Shown here one piece after another: positions 44,247 to 55,085 of a stretch of DNA of 64,000 nucleotides (positions are counted from its first letter, which is position 1; every line of letters starts with the position of its first letter). Location of the stretch: NCBI GenBank assembly GCA_936432065.2, contig OW386289.2, positions 91,447,736 to 91,511,735 of the forward strand. Direction: 5' to 3'. Origin of the DNA: Rutpela maculata. Lineage: Eukaryota; Arthropoda; Insecta; Coleoptera; Cerambycidae. The notes under the pieces were generated by a model. It was not told the origin of the DNA, did no database searches, and was given only the letters and a program-made list of their open reading frames with translations. The position numbers and the translations under genes were made by a program.

Positions 44247-44330
44247 AGTGTTCATGCCTAAATCGACGCGTGATTTTTATTATCTTTTCTTTCTTATCTA
44301 AAATTCGTTAAAGTGAATAATCGAAACTTA
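44247..44330. mobile_element. Palindromic MITE P1, copy 3, right half
   Basis: AGTGTTCATGCCTAAATCGA to GTGAATAATCGAAACTT, a decayed version of the right half of the palindrome at 8047-8260. With 31813-31936 it brackets the retrotransposon. The shared AAT/CAAT at the two junctions may be the short target duplication. Confidence 0.75.
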
Positions 44331-44343
44331 ACTATTGTGGAAT

Positions 44344-44640
44344 ATTATTGTCATAAAGTTGTACTAGAACGAAAAAATAAAAATAAAAAAAATAATTGTC
44401 TTAAAAGGTTGTCGCGTGAAGAGAAATAAAAAAATTTCTCACTTAGGTACTTACAATATCTGTCAAACAAAATTAATGCCTATCTTTGTAAACTTCTCGC
44501 GAGCGATAAGATTTTAAGACAGTTAATCTTATTTTTATTAACATTGTTTTTTTTTTTTTCGTTTTAGTACTTACACCTAAATAATAATAAAAGCTTGTTT
44601 TTAAAAAGTTTTTGTTACATTTAATTCTTCTATATAATCA
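44344..44640. repeat. Repeat family S palindrome (diverged)
   Basis: TTGTACTAGAACGAAAAAAT ... TTTTTTCGTTTTAGTACTTA are inverted arms around CTCGCGAGCGATAAGATTTT. The end TAATAATAAAAGCTTGTTTT matches 36721-36745. It is the probable continuation of the family S copy interrupted at 31813. Confidence 0.65.
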
Positions 44641-45219
44641 TATTAGTGCGGATAGTCAAAATGTATTGTGTATCTATATTATTTGATTTAATATGTTTAA
44701 TGATCCAAAGGACTAATAAAGTATTATTATTAACCTAATGGGCCTATTTTCGTAAAATGCAACAGCTATGTACTTAATTAAATGTTACAATTTGTACAGT
44801 AATTAAATAGAGAATTATAAGAAACCGTCCAACTGAAAAGGTCATGCACAACAAAAACGACATCCTTAACGCTTTTCATTTGTTTCAACACACGAATGAC
44901 TGATTTTCAGGACTTATTCAGCTGATTCCAGGCGACTTAATCCCAAATCTCACTCGAGTGACTTAATTTTGAGAAGCGGTAAAATCCGGGAATATTACGC
45001 GTGTCGTACAAAGCTCATTCCACTAGCGTGCTTGCGAACTCACAAAAAGCATTTGTAGTTCAATTGTATGACACTGATACGTGGGATAAAATTGGATATC
45101 CGTTTGATTTCAAATTATTGATATATTAATAAACATTATTACATCCTTAGTAAATATGTAAAAAAATTACAGTAATTCCTTTCTGCCCCCTCATTGTATA
45201 ACTAACCACTACTAGTAGT
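44641..45219. other. No gene seen
   Basis: AT-rich DNA without recognisable content. Confidence 0.4.
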
Positions 45220-45730
45220 TTTCCTTCCACATCCAGGGGAAGTAAAAATGTTTGAAAATTTTTATTGTTCAAATAGGCTTAGAATGTCATGAAACGTAGA
45301 GATTTTAAGTTTGAGCGAAAAACAATTCTGTCTGTCTATCTGTAACTTTTTTTGTGCGCACGATTACTCTGGAACCGTTTAAGATATTGACTTGAAATTT
45401 GGTACACGTATGTACTTTAATGGGATCTGGAACTAGATTATATTTTCATCTTATTCCGTCGAAGGGTTGGGGGGTAAATTGGGGGTAAACAGGTAAATCA
45501 AGCAAATAATTGTCCATAAAATTGTTATTTAGTATATACAAGAGAAGCTAAGGTCTCAAAAAATTGGCATTAGCCACCCCCCATTACCACCCCCACCCCA
45601 TTATTAAAGGGGATGAAAAAAATTGTGATTTAGTGTGTGTACAAGAGCCAAAAAGCTCAAAATATCTTTTTCATCCACACCCACTACCACCCCCAATCAC
45701 CACCCCCACCCCACTACCGATGTGGGATAT
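45220..45730 (+). repeat. Dispersed repeat family R, copy 6
   Basis: Complete-looking head: AGGCTTAGAATGTCATGAAA, TTCTGTCTGTCTATCTGTAA, CGATTACTCTGGAACCGTTT, GGAACTAGATTATATTTTCA. Two to three tandem subunits with ATTGTGATTTAGTGTGTGTA follow, then a CCACCCCCAATCACCACCCC tract. Confidence 0.8.
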
Positions 45731-45940
45731 CGTTTTATGAGTTTTCAAATATTATATTATTAAAGTTCCATAAACAATTATTTCCACATATAAAATTTTT
45801 TCGTTGTGAGAGACTTGGATAGAAAATCTTGACGTGGAAGTAGTGATTCCTTGGGCAGCGGTTTTTGAAGAGTACATTAAATAATTATACATTATTGCGA
45901 AATACACTCAATAATGCTCGTTATTTCAAAATGCGCAGTA
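45731..45940. other. Short spacer, nothing seen
   Basis: Ends with TA (45939-45940), the left target site of the Tc1-like element. Confidence 0.4.
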
Positions 45941-46040
45941 CTGTCGTGACCAAAAAAAATAGGACAACTATTTCTCTCTAATGTAAATCTGTCTATTTGA
46001 ATATGTAATGAGTAGCCGAAATAAAACAGTTAGCACTTTT

Positions 46041-46205
46041 ATTTTATTTTTTATTTTAATGCTGTAGTTATTGCTATAGCAAATAATGGATGGTCAATGA
46101 GACAAGTTGCACTCCGTTATAACATTAATAAAAATTTGGTGTTTAACATTTTAAAAAAGTGGAGTATAAGTATAAATCCTGGATCAGGGGGCAAAGGATA
46201 TCGAA
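46041..46205 (+). pseudogene. Inverted copy of the transposase helix-turn-helix
   Basis: The plus strand reads AVVIAIANNGWSMRQVALRY, then NINKNLVFNILKKWS and NPGSGGKGY. This is the DNA-binding N-terminus of the same Tc1-like transposase whose proper copy lies at about 47285-47450 on the minus strand (GWSMRQIALGYNINKNSV). Both ends of the element therefore carry the 5' coding sequence, in inverted orientation, so the left end appears to be a duplicate of the right end rather than an original 3' end. It is not translatable as a unit. Confidence 0.75.
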
Positions 46206-46464
46206 CTTAACAAGAAACTAACTATTAATATTTCGTTATTGCACTATTTCTATTTATAAGTTCTATAAGTCTGTTTGGCATAGAATTAAATAACCTTGTA
46301 CAATAATCATCGGCAATAATATTTTCCCATGCATTATTTATTATTTTCAGTAATTCTTGGGCATTCCGTGGTCTCTCATTTAGTTTTTGGATACTTCTTA
46401 CGAGTAGTCCCCATACGTCTTCCATAGGGTTAAGATCTGGACTATGACTGGGCCAGTTAAGAAC

Positions 46465-46530
46465 ATTAATGTTGTTATCTTGAAACCAGTTACTTACATT
46501 AATGTTGTTATCTTGAAACCAGTTACTTAC
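46465..46530. repeat. 33-bp in-frame tandem duplication in the transposase
   Basis: Two exact copies (46465-46497 and 46498-46530) of a 33-bp unit containing AATGTTGTTATCTTGAAACC. They repeat the peptide NWFQDNNINV just before the SPDLNP motif. Confidence 0.9.
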
Positions 46531-46639
46531 GGTATGAGCAGAATGAACGGAACAATTATCTTGTTGAATATGAATTCACTATTAGGAAATAATTGTGACA
46601 CAGAAGGGAGCATAATATTGTCTAAAATCCTAATACACG

Positions 46640-46834
46640 TTTTTTTTTTTTTTTTTTTATTTTAAATGCCTTATTTATATTAACGTCCTGGCGAAGTTTA
46701 GCTAGTGCTACTCTACCACTTAACCAGGACGGCGAGATGAGTTACGGTAACCCATCCAAGTGATGGACTCGCCCGGCCGTGCTTAACTTCGCCGATCGAG
46801 CCCAGTCACTGAAACCGGTACCATACCTCACCTC
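46640..46834 (-). mobile_element. 5S rRNA-derived SINE (SINE3-type)
   Basis: On the minus strand the head reads GGTACCGGTTTC, CGATCGGCGAAGTTAAGCAC, GGCCGGGC, then ACTTGGATGGGTTACCG. These are the conserved internal parts of 5S rRNA (CGAAGTTAAGC and ACTTGGATGGGTGACCG), which contain the RNA polymerase III internal promoter. A short unrelated body (CAGGACGTTAATATAAATAA) and a poly(A) tail (plus-strand T run 46640-46658) follow. It is inserted in the Tc1-like transposase between GPSVL and RILDN. The 5' boundary is approximate; no clear target duplication was found. Confidence 0.8.
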
Positions 46835-47577
46835 CACTATTAAATTGTTCCTCGATATGTCACAAAACACTAGGACCACGTGCAGATATCCAAGCCCACA
46901 TATTAACGGAAAATCTACCACTTTTGTCATTGTTAGATATATATTTCTCATCGAATCGAGTATTCGGAAGTCGGTAAACACGAATACGACCGCTGTGTGT
47001 TAACTGGAAAGTTTTTTCGTCTGTAAAAACTACATTGTTCCAAAAATTTACATCATCCACTAAAAATTCAAGCGCAAATCCTAGTCGAGCTTCTTTATGC
47101 TTACCTTTAAGTAAGTATTTCTGTGCTGCTGGATGAGAGCGTAGCTCCGATTCTCTTACTCGCCGGCGACCAGTACTACTCGATCCAGGAAAATTCGTTT
47201 CTTCAGTAGCCTGAATAACTGAGTAAAATGGATTTTCTACTAATGTATTTGCCAATTGCAAATCTTGTTGTTGAGTTGATATCCTTCGTCGTCCTGATCC
47301 AGGATTTTTGCTAATTTATTCTCCACTTTTTTAAAATGTTACACACCGAATTTTTGTTAATATTATAACCCAGTGCAATTTGTCTCATTGACCATCCATC
47401 TTCTGCTTTAGCAATAACTCCAGCTTTAACTAAATCGCTTATATGGGGCATATTAGTTTTCGCACATTTGCAATGAATTTTGACAAATAACTAACAATGT
47501 CATAAAAATTAAAGTTAGATGTACACAACTAGCAAAAATACGTTATAAGACTTGTCCCATTTTTTTGCGCACGACAG

Positions 47578-50500
47578 TACAAAACAAATTTGATTGCAAT
47601 AAGCCCCAGGCAGAAAAATTTATCCATCGTCAGTACAGACTAGGTAAATAACGAGTAAACCTTTGCTCTCATGCAAGTTGAAATTCACAGAAAGTCATCT
47701 ACCACGACTTATTGCAACCAAACGACGCTAAGTAACGAATTAGCAAACTGTATGAAATATAGTTCATATTATATTTATTGTTCAAATAAAATAGGCTGCA
47801 AAACTGCCTATTAAAATATCAAAGTCCAAGCTATTACATGCCGACAGTTAGTGAAGAAAAAATTACTCTTCCTTCAAACGTCAGAAAAACATGACATTTA
47901 TTAACTTATTTCATGACATTCAAGTTTGACTTTTTAAACGGCTTTGCGTTGCCAGTAACAACGGAGGTAACAGTACTTTTTCTGAGGCTGTGAGCGACAG
48001 AAAAAGGAATATCCATAGCAACGCGTATTTTATTTAATTCGCCGGCAATATTACCACATATGCGTAACGATCAGTACGTATTTTGACAGCAGTAAACACT
48101 ACACTATTGTCACTTGCTGCTACTGTTGGATTTGTTTTTGCAGTTTGACATCTGCGCGATGAGACATAGTTCAAGGTTAGGCTAGACGCGAAAAGATCAC
48201 CACATCATAGGCGTACTCGATATTTCTTAGCAATTTTCAAAATTTATTTCCTCAGTTATTTTTGAACATTTTGATGAATGAATATTTTTGCTTAAGTAAG
48301 AAGTGAGTATTCATAGTTCTGAATATATGTATTTCAAAAACACCGTGTATTAATGACAAGTTCATTAATATAATGTATTAGCATCATTTTTCAATTAACA
48401 CCTTTGGCACAACGTACCGCTTACAGATTAACAAACTATTTATCAACTAATGTTCGTTATATTAATAAAATCATTCATCGTCTCAATTTTAATGAACAAA
48501 TCCATCATATTAATGTGCTTTTTAATTACATATATTTATGGACATTTTTAGTTCAGTGCAGATATTCTCTAGAAACTTACATTATTTTTTTCATTCAACT
48601 GATGTGAAGCAACAATAATATCGTCTGTACGTGAATTAATACTAATTAGTAGATTAGATAAATTTCTATATCTCACTACATTATTTTGATTATTTTAAGG
48701 CGAAAATGTTTTTATCAAGTTGAACATCTTTGAAGTGTCTTATTTTTATAATAAATATTTTTGTACCTTTAAACCTCTCGCTGGGTTTACTGGATATTGG
48801 AAAACCGGACCCTAAACACCCAATATAATGGTGGCCGACTGCCAAAGGAGCAACGTACCTGTACCTGCTCAACCTGTTGCTTTAAGCCTCCCTTGTTATC
48901 TATAGATATAAAGAAAGCCGTTATTATTGCACATATAGTGACATTTTTGTGATTCCTATTACAATGGTTGCAGCATGGGAGCTCCATAAATCATATTACA
49001 TAATAGGTGCATGCAATATGCATTGAATGACAGTGAAATAGATGTCAGTCTGAGAGGCTTAATCTGAGAATTAATTGTGTGGTTGCATTATTGTTTATGT
49101 ATAACCTCAACTTGTAGTACGAACACATTTAACAAATATGTGATTACTACATTTATGAAATTAATAATTTGTCAAACACAATATATATTAACAGTACATT
49201 ATGGTGCATTAGGTTATAAAACGATGTTTGTAGTTAAAAAGTTGTTTATATTTTTAAGAACTGTGTTAAGTCGTATATTTTATCTTTACGCCATCGTAAA
49301 TTACATTTATTCTACTTTTATTTATTGAACAATGACCGATTATGAACCTCTAAAACGGGTTAAATCCCATTTATATTTATATTAGAAAATGTATTACTTT
49401 ATCAAAACTTTACTTTTGTATGTACTTGGCTAGCTCCCAAGTTAAAACTTACAATCGGCATAGTTTTTAAATAAAACTTAACAGTAAAAATATGACAAAT
49501 ATATTACATAAAATTGGTGTAGAGCAAATAAAATGTGCTGACGATAATAATATTCTACAAACAATTTATACAAAATGAATGATACACACTCGGATACACA
49601 GAGACAGACTGACATAAAAGGGTAATAATATATGGTAAATCTACAAAAATGTACAACAATAATGCTCGGCAAAAGGCAACAATACATCAAAACTACAAGG
49701 AATACTCTACTAAAAATTAGATAATTACTTGATTAGTTGGCCAACATAATATTACTCTACAACAACATTACCCAAAATAGTATTAATAAATAACATGTTT
49801 TGATACTGAAATCAATAAACAAATCTCTAAATGTAAGCAAAGGCGTTTACAAAAGAAATGAACTGATATGCTTCATAGCTTTTTACTTGAAGAGAACATT
49901 AACAAAAGTTTACAGGTAATAAACACGTTGAATTTAACAAAGGTAAAGTACTCGCGAAAACAATTTGTTTGTCTGTCAAACAATACACGTTGAATTACGC
50001 CAAGTGTAGCATCCACAGCTAAATTATCCAGGGAAAGCAAGGGATATATCCCTTCAATACGGCAAATCGCTTATATAAGCACAACGGGGAAATATAAATG
50101 TTTTTGTACTTACAGAAACTGCTATAAACTGCCGAAGACATTATGCTGGTTACATAAACAAATTATAGATTGATACCAGTTATAACCATATCAAAATGCA
50201 ACACTATATCATTTTAGGTATATTAAATACTAACATCATAACCTACTTTTTTGTTAAATTGCACGTAAAGCAGCTACAATTACACGAACAAATTCTACGT
50301 GTAAATATTTTTCACTATTTTATTAAACAAATTCTTGTGCTAAACTTCTCACAACTAATTGGTAAAATTCACCATAATAATGCTACCGAAGTCGCTCGCC
50401 TTCTATTTTACATCTGTCCTATTTTCTACAAACGATAGAATTTATACAGTAAAATGGCTTAATTTACTTTGAAATACGTGCATTTTTAATAATATCCGTA

Positions 50501-50980
50501 CTTTGAGTAGCTACATTAAAAATATTTCTAGTTTTTTAGTTGTTGAAGCGCGTTATGGGTAAATCAGCATGTTCCTCTTATTGCCTGGCCGCGGCAACTC
50601 GTACCGCTATCGCTAGATGGCGTAGTGCTGCCGTCACTATCTACATTCATTTTATTATTTAGCATTTACACCTATCTGTATAAGCTGACTCATTGTTCAA
50701 TAGTTTTTATTCAACATGGTTTAATGTCATAGATTCTATAATAATTTGTATTTTAAAATATTTGTTAGTAAAAGATTTTTTACCTAATACAGTTAATTAT
50801 ATTGGCATGTTCAGAAGTAGAACGTCAATATAAATAAAAAAAATCTGTAAAGACATTTTCACAAAACTTCCCTCTGTGTTTGGCATCCTATATTTATGAA
50901 TTATTTTTTCTGTTGGATGATCACGCTATATATTTTTTACTGAAATTATATAAGATTTTTTCCTGGCAATAGTGACAACT
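47578..50980. other. No gene seen; one short dispersed-repeat copy
   Basis: 48455-48565 is the partner of 7118-7225. 47930-48200 is somewhat G+C-richer (GCGTTGCCAGTAACAACGGA, CATAGCAACGCG). The remainder is AT-rich with many chance open frames and no domain. Confidence 0.4.
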
Positions 50981-50984
50981 ACAT

Positions 50985-51290
50985 TTCAAATATCATTTTC
51001 CTCTGTCGTTTCTTATTGTATAGAGTGAGCACTGTATATTTTTCATTTTTTCATTATTTTTTTTTTAGGATGACCGCAACATTTTTTTTACACTTTTCTT
51101 TGACAGTTGTGTTAACTGCATGCAAAATATCCTCCGTCACATTCTTTTCATTAATTTCTTTTAGTGTGACCACTCTGTATATTTCTTTCGTATTTTTCTT
51201 CCTTGACAGTTGTGTTAACTACATGGCGAGTATTACTGTCTTCGTCACATCTTCTTAGATGTCCGCTACCCTGTATAGATTTACTGGCGT
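50985..51290. repeat. ~110-bp diverged tandem repeat, about 3 units
   Basis: Recurring landmarks: TTGACAGTTGTGTTAACT at 51101 and 51205, and GTGAxCACTxTGTATAT at about 51026, 51167 and 51267 (last one decayed to CCGCTACCCTGTATA). The long open frame across it is a product of low-complexity T/C-rich sequence. Confidence 0.6.
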
Positions 51291-51740
51291 ATATCCCTGT
51301 TCTTCGTTGGCAAAAACGTCAAATATTATTCTTCTCGGTCCATAGGAACAGGCAGACAGATACCATACCGGCAAACAGACGGACTCATGGTATCAAAAGA
51401 CTTAAATTTTCGTAATATACGTAATTTGAAACGTGAAAAATTTGAAACGGAAAATCGGTAACCGACAGAAGTAAAAATTAGATAATTTCTTATCAGTATG
51501 AATGTTTTACTTCCGTAATACCTAAATAATGTATAGATATTTCTATCAACACAATCTCTGAATACTTCGAAACAAGCTAGTTAGAAAAATATTTATACCT
51601 AATTAATGATTACCCACATCATAAATCTCGTTAAAAATCATGTCCACACGGCTTAAAGAGTGCCCACATATTTATGCTGCAAATAGTTGAGATCAATTCA
51701 AATGCAGGTACAGCTGTTTGGAAAAACAACTTTACCTACG
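51291..51740. other. No gene seen
   Basis: AT-rich; nothing recognisable. Confidence 0.35.
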
Positions 51741-52577
51741 ATCACTATACTGTAAATAGTAAAAAACACACTCCCTGCCATCTATGTAAGTTGAATTTTA
51801 CATATTGTAAACAAAACGCACTGTAAACAAATCACACGGTAAACAAAACGCACAGGACACGCAATTATAGGTGGCTTATATTGCTAACGCGGGGTTTAAA
51901 AAAACAAATGCGCCTACGTAATTTTGAAACGCTGTCAAAACTGACATAATATTTGATGAATAATATTGTTGACTAGTAAACTAAATCCAGATTTTACTAA
52001 ATTAATAGATAAATGTGATCGTAGGTAATAGTATATTACGTAATGAGTGTTGTAAGAAGCATATTACGCACGAATGGAAAAGTTACGCACGATGCCGCAT
52101 AGCGGCGAGTGCATATTTCCATGAGTGCGTAATTGCTTTACAACTCGAATTATATACTATACTTTACCTACGATTATATTTATTTATTTATTTAGTAAAA
52201 TCTGAATTTAGTTTACTAGTCAACAATATTATTCAACAAATATTATGTCAGTTTTGACAGCGTTTGAAAATTACCTAGGCGCATTTGTTTCTTTAAACCC
52301 CGCGTTAACGATATAAGTCACCTATAATTGCATGTTCTGTGCGTTTTGTTTACCGTGCGTTTTGTTTACCGTGCGTTTTGTTTACAATATGTAAAATTCA
52401 ACTTACATAGATGGCAGGTAGTGTGTTTTTTACTTTTTACAGTAGTGACCGTAGGTAAAGTGTAGTACATAATTCGAGTTGTAAAGCAATTGCGCACTCA
52501 TGGAAATACGCTACCGCCGCTACGCGGCATCGTGCGTAATATGCTTCTTACAACACTCATTACGTAATATACTATTA
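51741..52577. repeat. Compound inverted repeat A-B-A'-B'
   Basis: A (about 51745-52005) and A' (about 52195-52440) are inverted copies sharing CATCTATGTAAGTTGAATTT, AACGCGGGGTTTAA, CAAATGCGCCTA and CTGTCAAAACTGACATAATA. B (52012-52180) and B' (52445-52577) are a second inverted pair sharing ATTACGTAATGAGTGTTGTA, GCATATTACGCACG and CATGAGTGCG. A contains about three copies of GTAAACAAAACGCAC, and A' the matching inverted copies. No coding. Confidence 0.85.
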
Positions 52578-53084
52578 AAAGATTCATTCGAAGAATTCGC
52601 ATTTTTGCTCGGTCTAATTTATCATTCGATAAGATTTAAACAACCATTGCTTTGAAAGAATACAGAACAATAAGTCAACAAAGTCGTTCTAATTTATTTT
52701 ATATAAATTCTGTAATTCTTATGCCAAAATTATATCAAAAGTTCTATAAATATATATCCCGGTACGACAGGTTATATTTACTTAGCACATTCCAAGTTAT
52801 TTGCTTTTCTAATTTGTCAAATCATGCCCAAAAGGAAAATAATTTCGCGTATGATTTCCAATTACTTCCATAGTATTAGAACCAATACTTAAGAGTTTGT
52901 TATACACTGAAAAAAATATCGCTCGTAATATTAATGATTGTCGATTATAATTATATATTATTAAAAGTTAAGTTTATTTTTTTATTTATTACTGCAACAA
53001 AATTAATAAAACAATGTGTTTTAATCTAGTTTACAATGAAAAAAAAATGACACCTGAGGAGACCCATGAATCTATTTTCATTAA
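52578..53084. other. No gene seen
   Basis: AT-rich; no domain in the short open frames. Confidence 0.35.
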
Positions 53085-53200
53085 TATAAAGTGACCATTC
53101 GTTCTGGATTAGATGGAACAGTCCCGTTTTTCGAGGTGCTGTCCCGCAAAGTGAACTCTTCTGCAAAAGTCCCGCATTGGTTTTAAATTTCGCCCTCTCC
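53085..53200. repeat. Possible hAT-like MITE fragment
   Basis: GTGACCATTCGTTCTGGATT, GGAACAGTCCCG, GTGCTGTCCCGC and AAAAGTCCCGCATTGG. Repeated GTCCCG words after a TGACCA start resemble ends of hAT-type MITEs seen in arthropods. No opposite end was found. Confidence 0.35.
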
Positions 53201-53602
53201 GCTCACCAAATTGTGACTTTGGTGATTTTTTTCAATATGCATCTGCAGATGGATTATTTCAACAAAAAAAAAAATAAAATCATTACATCCAAGTGGTTGA
53301 GAGATAGTCAATAATAATATAGGAATGAATAGTCTAGAAAGAAGCTTCAAAAAATTCCATTTAAAAAAGGCACTTGATCCTGTAATTTCGTCTTGGCTCG
53401 CTCTATATATTCGAGAATAACTTCCGGTTATAGACTTTTTTATCTAGTTTAATTGTACCTTTTTTTTAATTTCTAGCTATCGTAGAACTCGACATATCGA
53501 AGTCCGACCCCGTATATCTAACGAGCTAAACCAATCTATTTATTATCAGAATGCACGGTGTGTTACAACCAAAGGACCCCGCCATTTTCTTATGGTGGCC
53601 CT

Positions 53603-53820
53603 TGGTGAAAATGGCTGAAATTAAAATATGTTGTTCCTCTTGACCTGTACATCAAAAGTTCTAATGGGCGCAAAGTCCAAAAATGGACAGTTTTCGAGAT
53701 ACAAGGGGGGTGAAAATGGCTGAAATTAAAATATGTTGTTCCTCTTGAACTGTACATCAAGAGTTCTCATGGGGACAGAGTCTGAAAATGGACAGTTTCG
53801 AGATACAAGGAGGTGAAAAA
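53603..53820 (+). repeat. ~108-bp direct duplication
   Basis: Two copies of GAAAATGGCTGAAATTAAAA ... TGGACAGTTTTCGAGATACA (starts near 53606 and 53711), differing at a few bases. Confidence 0.85.
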
Positions 53821-53934
53821 TCGTCTTTTCACTGTTTGAAATTGCGTACGCCCACAGAATGACAACTTAACTTACGTTACATGACAAAAACCTACGATCC
53901 GTGATCTGTCAAAATATATTCGATTATACATTTT

Positions 53935-54105
53935 TATGGTATTTGGATATTTTCAGTATTCGAATAGTTTTATTGTATTCGAATACTTTTGTTGTATTCG
54001 GATATTTTTATCGGTATTCGAATACTCGCCTAATGTATTGGAATACGGATACGAATACAGCTTTCGGATGCAAAAAATGTATTCAAATACTGTATTCGAA
54101 TATTG
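53935..54105. repeat. GTATTCGAATA-rich tract
   Basis: More than eight variants of the palindrome-like GTATTCGAATAC / GGATATTTT word in 170 bp. Open frames here (YSNTVFEY-type peptides) reflect the repeat only. Confidence 0.7.
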
Positions 54106-54109
54106 CCCA

Positions 54110-54764
54110 GCTCTGGCGATAACTGCAGATTGCTGACATTAATTCACACGCTAATGCCATCGTAAGTTCTTTGACTTATTGTTAATACATAACCCATAAA
54201 ACCGATTATATCTATATCTTTTATTTTTGAGACCCTCTATAGGTTGCAAATATATTATTATTCTGTATAAAGGTTCTATACAAGTAGCTACCAACCCTTC
54301 TAGAAAAGTGGTCAACATTTGACTCTCTGGAAAACCTATTCACTATAGCCTATCTGCGCCTCTATTATAATGCTAATGGAGAAAAGTGGTGTCCATACTA
54401 ACACTACGAGTGTCACAGTATGTCACGGTTCAATGTGGCCTTTTCATCTTTCAAGACCCAAACTGAATGACATTCGGTTAAAGAATTCATTTTTTGTGGT
54501 CCGAAATATAAAACATTGAAATCCTACTTTTGACTCGAATTTTTTCTCTCATTTTTTTTTAAGGAAAAACTATCACGCCTTATTCTAGCGGCCATCAAAA
54601 ATATCAATAGAAACTTTAAGAGGATATGTGTGTTTGAGGTCCCTAGATTCCTTTGATATGGATAATGTACGTTCTAGACTTTCATTCTATTTCACTACGT
54701 GTAAGAAATGCACCTCGCATAAACCCAGGCAATTTTCCCGGTGAAGTCTTTTGAATGATCGCGA
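54110..54764. other. No gene seen
   Basis: Non-coding. No array or inverted repeat noticed. Confidence 0.35.
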
Positions 54765-55085
54765 TATATTTTTAACCCCCGACCCCGTATGACGCGTATG
54801 TTTGTTTGTCTGTCTGTCTGTCTGTGGCTTCATATCTCTTCAACGGGTGATCCGATTTTGATGTAGTTTTTTTTATTTGAAAGAGTATTTTGTCGAAAAG
54901 GTTATAGGCCATATTAGATTTTGATGGTTGCCATCTTGAATTCGCCATGTTGAACTTCTCTAGAAATTGTCCGATTGAAGTAAAATTGAAAATGTGCAGA
55001 CAATTATGGTAGCCGAACATGATTTAGGCCTCATTTTGATTCGGTCATATGAAACTGGTACGATTAGATACATTGATCGGGGGTT
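54765..55085 (+). repeat. TE-like repeat with (GTCT)n tract
   Basis: CCCCGACCCCGTATGACGCG, TTTGTTTGTCTGTCTGTCTG, then ATCTCTTCAACGGGTGATCC and a CCATCTTGAATTCGCC motif. The CCCCGAC ... ATCGGGGG ends (54777 and 55076) suggest short inverted termini. The class is unknown. Confidence 0.5.

Larger units (their letters stand above)
46225..47450 (-). pseudogene. Tc1-like transposase, frameshifted and SINE-interrupted
   Basis: Minus-strand DDE transposase relic. The N-terminus MPHISDLVKAGVIAKAEDGW, SMRQIALGYNINKNSVCNIL (a helix-turn-helix, 47450-47330) is followed by stops and frame changes. One open segment (47261-46860) contains VFTDEKTFQLTHSG with the first catalytic Asp, LPNTRFDEKYISNN, and MWAWISARGPSVL. 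After the SINE, RILDNIMLPSV and a degraded DNCSVHSA (second Asp) lead to NWPSHSPDLNPMEDVWG, carrying the third acidic position. The C-terminal segment RPRNAQELLKIINNAWENI, SMPNRLIELI ends at 46225. At least three frame breaks, a 33-bp duplication and the SINE make it dead. The order of motifs fits Tc1-family DD34-36(D/E) enzymes. Confidence 0.87.
45941..47577 (-). mobile_element. Tc1/mariner-type transposon (1.64 kb), broken
   Basis: TIRs CTGTCGTGACCAAAAAAAAT (left) and ATTTTTTTGCGCACGACAG (right) are imperfect inverted copies, each flanked by TA. The length is normal for the superfamily. The transposase runs on the minus strand but is frameshifted and interrupted by a SINE. The left end additionally carries an inverted copy of the transposase N-terminal coding region. 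Confidence 0.87.

Noticed and set aside
46742..47003. Open frames across the SINE
   Set aside because: They join SINE and transposase sequence by chance and contain no coherent domain.
54772..55020. 82-codon minus-strand open frame
   Set aside because: Lies wholly in the (GTCT)n repeat; TDRQTDKQT is just the tetranucleotide tract translated.
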